Part shown: positions 24,911-35,890 of the stretch, piece by piece
Position numbering within the stretch: the stretch's first letter is position 1
Layout of the letters: each line of letters begins with the position of its first letter
Assembly: GCF_019112545.1 (NCBI RefSeq)
Contig: NW_025064927.1
Span: 217,093 to 281,092, forward strand
DNA length: 64,000 nt
DNA from: Guyanagaster necrorhizus
Lineage: Eukaryota > Basidiomycota > Agaricomycetes > Agaricales > Physalacriaceae
Direction: 5' to 3'
Made by a program: the position numbers and the translations under genes
Notes under the pieces: model-generated
The model's input: only the letters and a program-made list of their open reading frames with translations
Database searches by the model: none
What the model was told of the DNA's origin: nothing

Positions 24911-25838
24911 ACAGGCAATGGTGGAGTGGAAGGGGCAGCGCAGGGGAAGATACTTTAAACAAGGTGCAAAGAACCCGACTGGTTTCTTTATGAGACCCAC
25001 CAAAGGGCGAACAAAGTAACATCAGGGGGCCAATGAGCCTGAGCCCTGAGAAATGCCGATTTTTTTGCGCCTGTGAACGCACGGAGTTTTCCTTCGACTG
25101 CGGGCGATGTAAAGAGGTTTTTTGGATGAAGACATGGGGCAGGGCTTACGAAGACGCTAAGTAGTGCAAATCAGAAGTTCCGCAGTATAAAGGGAATTAT
25201 TAGAACGAGCCGGCTTAGGACTGGAAACGCTGTTTCAGGGGTGATAATATACCGGTCCATGTCACGGGAAACTTGCAGAAAACGGCAAGGCAAGGCGAAG
25301 CAAGCTGAGAGAGAATTCGCTTTCGTGTACCAATAAGGCAAAGAAGAGACAAAAACGAGGCAACTGATGTAATGAGCTCTGGGAGATTCCCTGGGGTCAG
25401 AATATGCATCGATAATCCCGCTCCGAGGACGAACTCCTTGTCGTGAAACACGAGCAATGTCTCATCAAAATATAGAGCAGATTCGACGAGGGAGAAGTTG
25501 ATTGCCTAACGCAGAACGTTGTCGCTTTAGGGCCTAGAAGGATGCCGGAAGCCAGTCGCCCGGAGGATAAAAAGCCTCATGACCAATGAAATCGTCCAAA
25601 GGTAAAACGATTGTGTCCTCCTTTGCATCACAGGGTCTGCAGAAGGCCAAATTCATTAACGAATATCCAATGTCTCCGATGTTATATCTGAAGCCGGTAA
25701 AATCTGTGAGGGGGTTGTGTGATTACGATGATACAGCTACATGGACTGTCGAGCAGAAAAGTATTAGGCACGACGGGTGGCAATAAGGATGTTAGCCATA
25801 TCTAAGGCTACAAAATTGAAAGGCGAAAACCGGGCTTC
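24911..25838. other. Intergenic, no gene seen
   Basis: Short frames on both strands without recognisable content. This is the upstream region of the monooxygenase remnant and the 3' region of MDM35. Confidence 0.4.
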
Positions 25839-26196
25839 CTATACCCTATCAGACGGTGTTGATTGCCCTGCAGGGGGTTCCTTGAGAGGATTCTCTTCCC
25901 TCGCCTGTTGAATAAGAGGATCGAGTCCCTTTTGCTTCAACGAGTCCTGCGATTTTTCAGCATTAGCCTCGTTTTGGTGTCGAATCACCTACGTGAACGC
26001 AGGTTTTATACTCCTTCCATATTTTTCCGCATTTTGTTTCAAATTCTGCGGCTTTTTGTCGTGAGTAGGCCTCTCGCTCTGGTTGGGTTGCAGAGGCGGC
26101 TATAGCGGGTTCGAGATAACCCTCGAACCATTCATTGAAGCATGAATCATACTTGTGCTTCAGTGGAGTGCATTCAGGTGATAGGCTGTCTGCCAT
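25839..26196 (-). CDS. MDM35: MDM35/TRIAP1-like mitochondrial intermembrane-space protein
   Basis: Two exons, 26196-25993 and 25946-25839, join in phase through a 46-base intron to give 103 residues. It carries the twin CX9C motif of the family: C-TPLKHKYDS-C followed by FNEWFEGYLE, and C-GKIWKEYKT-C. After the splice the tail reads DSLKQKGLDPLIQQAREENP, matching the usual Mdm35 C-terminal helix. Mdm35 folds in the mitochondrial intermembrane space by the Mia40 disulfide relay. It stabilises Ups1/PRELI-type lipid carriers that move phosphatidic acid and phosphatidylserine between the membranes. The insert between the two CX9C pairs (about 18 residues, AIAASATQPEREAY) is longer than in the yeast protein. 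Confidence 0.9.
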
Positions 26197-26635
26197 GCTG
26201 CAGATGCTGGTGGTCGAAGCCTGAGGGGGAAAAAAATAGTCAAGGTCATCAATTTGAATGCCCAGTCACTGGCGGCATCGTAGTACCCGGGCCGCACGAT
26301 GACGATGAGTCAGCATAAGAATGTAGCTTAGTTTACGCTTATTTACCTGAGCTGTATTAGCGAATAATGAAAAGGGTGGCTAATTTATACTGTCCTAACT
26401 GCCTAAGAATGTTCATATTATGTCCGTAAATCCAAAATGTCTACTTAAACGACACGTTGAATTTTATTTCGCATGAGATATCATCGAACCGATTTCTAAA
26501 ACCTTACGGCCGTGGGCTCATGCACCCAACTTCCTGAATTCATAAATGAGCTTTTACTATGTTGCCGAAAGGATCCTGGTAACGAACACGATACGTACAG
26601 ACTCAGATTGAAGCGTATAGAACATCTAATATACA
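26197..26635. other. Intergenic, no gene seen
   Basis: AT-rich stretch between MDM35 (upstream side) and the 3' end of UTP7. Nothing recognisable. Confidence 0.4.
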
Positions 26636-28806
26636 TCATGTGTTCCGCTTGAATCGATCCAAAGCAGATGGCTTTTGGTTTTGACCACCGTTAGCAGCAG
26701 CAATTTTAGCACGCCGTTGCTCCTCCTTTTGTCTCTCCATTTTCGCTCGAATCGCGACCTATAACACATGAACAAGCGGATACAAGTAACAAGACACAGG
26801 AACCTACGGCTGTGGGATCAATGACGTTCTTGCGCTGTTTCCGAAGATATCTACAAGATCGCTTCTTAAATCCCAGGAGTCATAAAGAAAGAAAACCGAG
26901 AATATACCTCTTCAAACTCTTATTTTTCCCTCTCATCTTCCTCTTCTCACTCTCCTCTTTACGGCGAGCCTTGGCTTCCGGATCTACCTCCGTACCGCTA
27001 ACCTCATCTTCACTGAGAACCTCGGTTTCATCGGCCTTGCCTTGTACCCGTAACCTCTCCAACCTAGGCAGACGAGCAAATGGAATCTCGACAGAAGGCT
27101 TCCCATCAAACATCGTCTCCGTCGTTAGCTTCGACGGTGGCGCGAGGGTACCAACGAACTCTGGATCGAGAGTGATCATGTCGGGTTGGATCTAAAAAGC
27201 TTCCCTGAGCACAAAAACACACGAGATAGGATGTCCTTACCTTGTCAAGAAGGGCCTTCACTTCCTTCTCTCTTCTAGCCTTCTTGTTCTCGAACGGATC
27301 GGCCTCTTTGCTATCAAAGTTGGGTTCACCAGATCCGGGTACCAAGATACTAGAGAGGCCGGCAGAATGGCCTATAGTGAGAATATCTTGGAATGGTGCG
27401 AATTGAAGTGACGTCAAAGGTCGATGAGGCACGGGATGGGTTATGTAGAGAGGTGGTTGGGTATTCATATGCACTGGGTTATGTATCGTTGGGGAAGTGT
27501 ATACCTGTGGGATGAGATGATTAGAAGTGCTCATTGCAGAATTGCAAACCGTTTCTTACGTTGACGGTACCTCCGGACGCTACAGCTAGAGCGCCCCTAG
27601 CACTCCATTCCACTTCTGCACACCCACCTCTCGCAGTCCACTCTCTCACCGCGCCTTTCCAGTTCCTACAGTCCCATACTTTGACCGTCTGATCCTTACC
27701 AGCTGTAGCCATGTACCGTCCGCCCTGGCTCGGATCCATGCTCACGCTAGCCACAGGACCAAGATGTGCTAGGAGCTGAACCGCAGGGTGAGGCAAATTT
27801 GGCGTCCAAAGGGTCACCGTGCCGTTCTGGTGACCTAGATGGATGACGGCGTTGTGTAAATTTTGTGTCATGGCCGTACAGGAACCAAGCTTTGTCCGGT
27901 GTTCGCATAGGAGCTGTCCCGTAGACGTATCTTGATATTTTAGATAGCCAGCATTACCCTGCAAGGCTTCAATAGGCGTCAAAAATGAAAAAGAAGCTAG
28001 CTTACTATAGTAGCCAGCAGCCAATGATACGGAAGAAATTCCATCCGAGTAGGTTCGATGTGTGCCTTCAGACAGTGAAGCTCGACACCATCCCGATCGT
28101 AGATGAAGACGTACTTCTTCTGTGCGACGGCAAAGTGTGAATGATCGTGGAGATACCTAAGAATACGTTAGAGGTGAGCAAACGGCAAAGAAAAAAAAAG
28201 AGCACGTTATGTCACGACATGTTTCTTGTAGCTGCAACTCGGTATGAAGGATACCGGCTTGCCAATCAAACGAAGCGACATGACCAGTGTTTCCAACAAC
28301 AGCTAGATGCCTGAAAAACATGAAACGTATGCACCAGAATACAGTATTCGACAGACATACCGCCCGTTTCGTGTATATCGCGACCTATATGGTCCACCTT
28401 CCAATTTCCACTCTTTCCTTCCTCGCGCACCTTCTTGTCCGGCTCCTTGGACAATCTCATCCTGCCCGACCCTCCATGTTCTATCCATTTCTCCCTCGAC
28501 CTCCATGCGCCCCACCTCTCCCGTCAACAGTAGTTCCGCATCTTCTATTAAGGCCTTTGCTTCTATAGCGCGCGCAGACTGACGTGATAGCTCCGTACGA
28601 AGCTTTTTGTTGGCTATGTGCTTGTAGGAATGAGCGCCTTCAGATATGGCGCCGGAGGATTGTAAGGATTTCGGTATTGAGGTACGTTTGGAGATGGATT
28701 GGAATGTTTTGTCTGTGCTTGGCCTACTACTGGAGGACGCGTGTCGTAGTTTTCGCTTTTTACCCGCGGGTCCGACGGCATCCGCCTTGGCAATGAGTGA
28801 GTCCAT
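26636..28806 (-). CDS. UTP7: UTP7 (WDR46), WD40 protein of the small-subunit processome
   Basis: The start [15 protein letters not shown] at 28806 leads into a basic N-terminal region ([20 protein letters not shown]). WD-repeat blades follow: [84 protein letters not shown] and [20 protein letters not shown]. The BING4-type C-terminal region holds [13 protein letters not shown], a Lys/Arg-rich tail and LDRFKRNT before the stop at 26636. Introns fall near 26760-26810, 27190-27240 and 27505-27560, among others. The protein is nucleolar and part of the 90S pre-ribosome that processes 18S rRNA precursors. An upstream exon beyond an intron ending near 28826 is possible, so the start is not certain. 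Confidence 0.88.
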
Positions 28807-30075
28807 ATCGTTGTACGGAAGGTCTGGACAACGTCAATGTTGTGTTGCATCAGAATAAAAAGTAATGTACCTGAGCCAGTAACCGAGGCCTATCAAGCGT
28901 TACTTTTCAAAGGTAGCAGATATACATGGAGATGGAAAAATGACAACAGTGGCGGTGCACGATATTTGTTGCCCATGCCTATACCTCGGGAGACAAATAG
29001 AACATCCCCTTCCCTCCCGCCTTGAATGACGCAACGTCTCTGGATGCAGATTCACTTTTTACAGGATCATTGACGTGCGTACGGTGCTATTTATGCTTAC
29101 TAACAGCTACGCATTTGCCTTTTCCATATCTGCGAGTCACATCAAGAACTGCTCTAGCTGCTTTTCGTGCGAACTCCTTGCGAGCCATATCGAACTGATA
29201 AAACGTGAAATTTTCATTATCACTATTACAACGCATTAATATCTACATAAAAACTAAACTTTACAGACTTCTCAGAGTAGGTTGTTCTTGGTCGACATTT
29301 TGATATTCAATGATGAAATAGGAATTCGAAGCTAGATCTGATGGACCAGGAATATGTCATCTGAAGCTAGCGAGTTGGCGGAGCCTCCAATCGGTTTAAC
29401 ATGTCATGTAAAGTTGATATTTAATTCCAAGTTTTCTCTAAGGCTGATCGATATCTTTTGGAACAGACGTCTATGAGGTCCTATCAATTTATCGTGAGAT
29501 AGCGAGATTGTTACCCGGGCAGATAGGCAGATATTCTACCGATAATATACTGCTTCGACTAGTCTCTCCTGGGACATCGTATGTGCCAGTGTGAAGCATT
29601 CAAGAACGATATCTCGTGACTTATCGTTAATAATACATGACTAGTAAGTTCAATCACCAGCGGCAATAAAGCAAGGCGTCACGCGCTATCTGTTATCACA
29701 TCCGTTGCTTGTCGGGACATTGATATATGAACTCCGCTCTGTGTTCTGGAATCCTTCAGCTCAAAGATTTGTCGACAAGATCTACCATCGGACGAACCAT
29801 GAATCTAAAAGACAAAAGAATGTTTTCCACGGCTTTGTCTCGGGGTGCTTTGGACCTCCCATGGAAAGGAGGAGGAAAGAGTTGCGATATGGACTGATAC
29901 CCGTGGTAAAACAAGAAGATTGGCAAAATTTCAATCCAACCGCGCGGGTCCTGGCCAAATTGGGAACTCGGCAAAACCTCCTTGTTCGAACTTGTACCTT
30001 CTGCCTTCATCCCTTCACCACGAAGGTTTCTCTTATACCACGTCTCCTGCTAACACAGAACCCTGTGTTAACACC
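28807..30075. other. Intergenic 1.3 kb, no gene seen
   Basis: Contains possible 5' non-coding exons of UTP7 near 28830-28950, then AT-rich sequence. Short frames near 29705-30079 lack recognisable content. Confidence 0.35.
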
Positions 30076-32522
30076 ATGACGGTCAGTGTGCTCTAACTAT
30101 TCTCGAAGACTCCTACTAATTAGTGGCTGTGCTTAACGAAATCTTTGGTTGACTTTTTCAGCGCCCACAGACGCCCCTTAACCGTGGTGTATGCTTAGCA
30201 TGTCAGGTCAAGCCACCTTATGATAGGGATGATGAGCAGGATCCCGACGTATTTACTAGCTACACAGACGCGCCGACTCCCCAGTGAGTACGGTTGTTGC
30301 TGCGCCACAGTGCACCAATTGACATGAGCAGACACCGATGCTCCTGTCCTGTAGGTAAATACCAGGCTCCTCCAGAGGAACTTACAGGGCGCGTCGAAGA
30401 CCGGTAAATACACTCTCTTCTCGTTTTCGCGTCAGCTAAGGATCACGGTCACGCTAGCGCGGTCCAAATCAACTTAACCCCCTACCAGCGCGACTATTCT
30501 GTCACAGACACAGGACGTCGGACACGTCGTCATTTTCTCAAACCTCAGGCCCCATTGCCTCGAGACCGAATGGTTCGTGCTAGAGTCAGGATGAACTTCG
30601 GAGGCAGACGCCAAGCTCCGAATCGATCCTCATCGTCCGCCTCAAGTGGTTCATCTGGAGCCTCGGATCATATCTTACTCCCAGTCGTCGGCGACGATGA
30701 ATCTCACTGGCGTCATCCACTTTCCGCAAGAGATGATCAGCACGATAAATCACCGAGTTGGTGGCCTTCGTCTAACGAGTTTGCTAGCAGTTCCCGGCTT
30801 GAAGATATATCTGACTCACGTCCCCACTCTGTCCCTCTGTCGCGAATCCCATACTTGGATAACAGGCAGAGATATCAGCCCTACTCTCGCCCGGCTCCAC
30901 CCCTACGCAACACACAGGACAGATCCAGGCTGCCCGTGAACTTCCATGACAACTCGATATCTCCTCGTACTGACTCGTCCCTGGCTGATGATCCAGAGAA
31001 TTATACCGTAACAACCATCCATCACAATAGCCTCCCTTCTCCAGTACGAAACTCAAACGAAGAGAACCATCGTTTCGACGGTCGTCGTGATTCTTTCGCT
31101 AGCATCAATCGTCACCGCGTGTTACCTCCACTGACCTTCGATCGCGAAAATTTCCGTTTACCTTCCTCCCACCGACCATATATGTACGAAGCTCCAACAC
31201 CTGACAGTGAAGACTATCGTGGTCGTCATAAACGCTTCAGTCGATATCAGTTGCCGACTCCTCCTGAAAGCAGCTCACTCCACCCATCCCCGCTTGCCCC
31301 CAACTTCCGTGGATTTTCTGATGATCGATCCTGGCGAACAGGCACTTCCCATTATCCAGCTCGGGATGCTTCAAGTTCAAGAGAGAGGTGTCATCGCGAT
31401 GACAGGGTGACGTCCGGAGGTCTACCGACTCCCATCGGTGACTCTCCACTACACAGGGTACTATTCGACGATGACTATCCCAACGACAGGATCAGCATAT
31501 CTAGCACAGCCGACATATTGTTGAGGGTGACTGGCGAGGTGGCAGGAATGCGCGGGCTCGTTCCCAATAATGGTCATACTCGTCCTGAGGTCCTTCGTAG
31601 AGCATACGAGTGCCCTAATCAGTCTTTGCGAAACAGTGATAGGGTATATAGACCTTCATCTAACAGGGACTGTACGGCCACATCGACAAGTCTTCCCAGC
31701 CCAATCGATGACTTGCCAGTGCATGCAGCGCTCTTAGACCTGAATCATACAAATGACAGGTTCCCGACGTCTGCTACCTCCACTGTGTTGACCAGCAACA
31801 TCACAGCATGCGATGGCCCTCATGACAGGACACAGTCGGAAGGTAGCACAGATGAGGAGTCTAGCCGTCCTTCCTCCCCACAGCCGATTGTTACGCCGTC
31901 TGTTTCCGAGCCTTTACAATTTCAGGTGGCTGGCACGTCATACAGTCCCCCAACATCTGACGAAAAGGAGGTCGACGAGCTAGTCGAGGATAAACCAGTG
32001 GATAAGGGCTATTCCCGGTTCCAGTTTATGCCAAGCAACGTCTCCTCCCGGACCTATAAAGCGATATTTTACCCCGGTGACAACGGACCTCCCAGTTCAC
32101 CCTGGAATGGGCAGACAATGCTTGTTCTCGCCGATCCAGACCATTCTACTGTGTACACCGATATCGGAAGAGCGCGACTGCTTGAAAAGATGCGCCAAGT
32201 GGATTCACTGGTCACGGTCGCATCTACCTCTGGATTACAGTTCTTTTATGATCCCTCCATGTCAGAGATGGTTCAGAATTCTCCGTATCCGAGGTCCTTG
32301 CTCTTATCGAATGACCCTTTCCTCAATTCACCCACCGTCGAAATCCAAGATTGTCCTTTCCCCTCAAACTCTGTTCTGGAGATGCATGATCCCACCACAG
32401 AATTTGCATCCACTAGTTCTTCTTTAGACGAAGTCTTCACCACCGTCGAGCTCGACTCGCTTGCCGAAGAATTAGATCTGATCAATTTAGATCCAGAAAA
32501 TGACAAACCTAAAGGTGTTTGA
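30076..32522 (+). CDS. Hypothetical disordered Ser/Pro-rich protein
   Basis: I do not recognise this protein. The main exon is open from an acceptor at 30488 to the stop at 32520-32522, with in-frame ATGs at 30570 and 30591. It is very rich in Ser, Pro, Arg and Asp and probably disordered for about 480 residues. A repeated unit of the type LPTPIGDSPLHRVLFDDDYPNDR (about 31420-31490) recurs as LPSPIDDLPVHAALLDLNHTNDR (about 31690-31760). The last 170 residues look ordered (RFQFMPSNVSSRTYKAIFY, then VYTDIGRARLLEKMRQVDSL), with an acidic end. Upstream exons beginning ATGACG at 30076 and including YDRDDEQDPDVFTSYTDAPT are likely, but the final junction into 30489 is off by one base in my reading. 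Confidence 0.6.
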
Positions 32523-33262
32523 TGTACACCAACTCGGACATGTTTTATGATTATATATGGTCTTTTGAACGAAGTAAAAATACTCTCATGTTCCTATTTA
32601 ATATTGTTCTTTGATTGATTTGTTGTGCTGTCAATATCCTGCTTTTGCTTTCCTTTTGGATTTGTCATTGCTTTCTGCTACCGTGAAGTACACAGGGTAT
32701 TATGTATTTACTGAGTAATTATCATGCCTTGCTATCAAGTTTTCATTGTTTATCCCTGCACTCGCATACACACTTATCCATAGCTTCTACACTTCTCTAT
32801 GATCGTAGCGCTGGTACTTAACCGTCAAGTTAATGACACCAAATTGTTGCGACTGAGGAGTTTGAACACCCGCCTAGCATGGTCTCGAGATTCGCCTGGC
32901 CATTAGTCTAATAGAAGTCAATCTCTTCATTTCATGGCTGATCTCTCCTGGTCTACTGCCTGGACATTTCATTGTTTATGCAAGTGGTACATCTAGAAGG
33001 CATCGACCTTTAGAAGCGATGCAATTCAATACTGTTTCATTGGCAGTAGTATATAAAGACTAGGATTAGAATGGTTCATGTCCATACATCGGAAGGTGGC
33101 GACGCATTAAGGGGCGGTTATAAAGTCAGATTTTTGCGACCCATTGGATGCTTTGCTCTCCTTGTATATCGAGTTTATCTGATGGTATTCCTCTGTAGGC
33201 ACAATCGTGGCACGTAGTCCTATCTTTAAGTTTCGTTGCATTTGTACCACCACGATTCCAGA
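32523..33262. other. Convergent intergenic region, no gene seen
   Basis: AT-rich 3' flanks of two convergent genes. TATATAAA near 33050 has no gene to serve in a sensible position. Confidence 0.4.
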
Positions 33263-35387
33263 CTACACAATTGCTCCCTCCTCGACGATTGACCGAACCT
33301 TCTGTGAGGGCCTGCTGCTTTCCGGCTCTGAATCCGACTTCCGTTTTCTGTTAGGTATCTCGCGCCCTTTAGGCAAAGAGTTCGCATGAGACCTATCATC
33401 CGCAGGCCACGCATCTGCATCACTGAGCACATTTGTGATAGTGTCGAGCATCCACTTGTGATCCCGCAGCCGGTCTAACAGCTCCTGAATGGCCAATGGA
33501 TCCTCTTCCAACGTGATGACATAGAGGTCAGAACCGTACCATGCACCAAAAGTGGCATACAACGTGTCCACGAGTTGGTGCAGCTTGGGGTTCAGTAAGC
33601 GAAACATCCTGGAACTCATTCTACCAGCTGCTAGGGATGTTCCCTTGGACATGCCTCCTATCGGATCATCAGGCGTACCCCAAATGCCGCTGTAACAGAT
33701 CCGCAATGTTGCAGCCAATGTCTGAGGCGACATCTCGGTGGGCGTGAGCAGAATAGTGACCCATGTGAGCACATGCAAGAAGGACTCCAAGTCGTCGGTT
33801 ACGGTGCGCGGAGCAGTTGGATCCAGCAGTACTTTAGCAGAAATAAACTCCCATGTCCCCTACATAACAAAATGAGCGTCCAGGTTCAATTCACATCAAG
33901 CCGTTGACGAACCGTTCGCTTGATGGATGTGTTTTCGTCATTGAGCTTCTCTAGAGACTGGCAAAGATCCCAATCGACGAGTATGCTGCCCAGCTTTCCG
34001 TTCGTATCCTCCGTAATCAAAACATTGCCGACACTGATGTCCTGATGCATGATCTGAAGCTTTTCGACGGTCTGTTGGTGAGCTGGATAATCTCGGTCAG
34101 GAACGAGCTTCTTCTCAGCTTGACTTACGTACCTGTCATCGTGTCGTTTATCGCGTTCACCATCTCCCATGACGAACGGAAGGACGCCAATGGTCGACCG
34201 ATGGTTTCCAACACAAGTCTATAGTGTTGATGCTGTTTTTGAGGGAGACCCTTATGTGGCTGGAAAAATGTCTTTTGATTCTGTCCAGGTATGTCACCGG
34301 CTATGACGAATTCTGCAATATGAAGAATCTTGGCCTCTTGCGAGCGCTGGTATATTCGACCCTCTGCCACCAAATCCGAGGCCACAATCCTCCAGGTGTC
34401 CTTCATGAAGACAACGCGGTCTTCTGAGATGTGATAGGTGATGAAGCAGCGGGTCGCATGACCTGTAGGATATGCATGACTTTCGAATGGTTCACCGGCG
34501 ATGAAAATTTTAGGCTCGGCGTCCGAGTTTAGGTCGTCGTATACAGCAAATTTGAATAGTAACTCCGGTTCTTCTTTACCCAACCTATGCCGTGCCTGGG
34601 ACGCTTCTTCTGGTGTAGGCTCAGTAACAGAGGCGTCCCAACGACGAGTTGAGTCATTGGCATAATCAAGTCGCCAAAAAAATTCCTGCAAATATGGAGC
34701 ATCACTGGAGGAGTATTAGAATGCATGCGTGACCATGACCCCAGCAAGGTCCCAGCGGGGCAGCCTCGCCTTGTCTGCACATATAAAGACAGTGAATAGG
34801 TGAGTGCGATATTGTGAAGCCATCTGTGCATTGGCATATGACACGAGCCGGCCTCGGGTGTCGTGACTCAGTATCTCGTCGCTCTCGAAATCTCCCTCGT
34901 CGCTTAACGCATCATCTACGGCAGCCAGCTTGACTTCGACATGGGATTCCATGTGGAAAAACTGTGTAATAGGATCTATTATGTCTTTTGCTTTGTATAC
35001 TGAAATGTCGGGTTTCAACAAGTCAGAATTGAAGACGCTAGACTGGGGGTCGGGAGTGGCATGGGTATCTAGAAGCTGCAGGTTTGGACAGAAAGGCGCG
35101 AGCGTGTCTATCTAATAGGATATGTACAATGAGTACACGAGAATAACGCGAAGTTGGTTGCGACATACCAATGGCCCTTACATATTTGTTTCTGTTGTCT
35201 TCTCCGTAACCTTCTGAAAATCGGCAACATTGATATCAGGGATATTTGGGACAGTGTTGGGCAGGAACTTCTCTAGAAAATCATTCGCCTCCATTGAACT
35301 GCATTTTTGGTGAATTTCGTCGGTCATTGCTGACATCGTTGCATCACGTAGTGGAGTGAAGTAAATGGCGCGAGCTCGGCTTGCCAC
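33263..35387 (-). CDS. FunK1-type fungal protein kinase, intact copy
   Basis: From right to left: MASRARAIYFTPLRDATMSA, DEIHQKCSSMEANDFLEKFL, an intron, then IDTLAPFCPNLQLLDTHATP, KPDISVYKAKDI, HVEVKLAAVDDAL, HLFTVFICADKARLPRWD, YLQEFFWRLDY, and the nucleotide lobe with YHISEDRVVFMKDTWRI. The catalytic loop is HQDISVGNVLI near 34050, where HRD is replaced by HQD, and the metal motif is ILVDWDLCQS near 33980. A helical C-lobe with MESFLHVLTWVTILLTP follows, then a basic tail ending at 33263. Frames stay open and splice sites are reasonable. The start is uncertain because upstream APFTSLHYVMQ in another frame resembles the other copy's first exon. Function within the family is unknown. Confidence 0.82.
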
Positions 35388-35890
35388 AGATATTTAGTTC
35401 TGTTCTGGTAGGCATACCTCTGAAGAAAAGAAAGTCTGTTACTACGTAGGTCGTCGCAAATTACGTGCCTTTCACGCGACCGCGACAGTCGCGAGCTTCG
35501 ATTCCGTACTAAGTCACGACTCACGATAACACGCCGAACCTCAGGCTCCAGAGCTGGGAATCTCCACTTTTTTCTAGCAGGGTCTGTATCATTTCATTTT
35601 TTATCGCTTGTACCTGAGTTTTAACTTCTCATAGGAGCCAGGAGCATAGCTGCATTACTTTTTTCCCAGACCACAATCAAACCACGATGGGCTGGTTTCT
35701 ACGCATCCATGACCGTGACCATGAAAGGTCGTGAACAAAAAATGAGACCATGGGTAGAACAGAGCTGAGGTTGGATGGACCGTAAAGAATTTTACAGTCA
35801 TAGAATGTGCTTGGCCGCTTCGGGGAATATACGATTCTTCATAAATAAGTATCATCCAAGATTCCCGACCATCGAGACAACTGCACCAGT
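35388..35890. other. Intergenic between FunK1 start and PUF6 end
   Basis: Upstream region of the FunK1 gene, which may include a first exon near 35390-35520, and the 3' region of PUF6. Nothing else is recognisable. Confidence 0.35.

Noticed and set aside
23402..26196. A secondary-metabolite cluster around the FAD monooxygenase
   Set aside because: No synthase, cyclase, P450 or cluster regulator is present nearby; the neighbours are DIS3, MDM35 and UTP7.
33046..33053. TATATAAA as a promoter or LTR signal
   Set aside because: It lies between two converging gene ends, and I found no matching TGTT...AACA termini with a target duplication around it.
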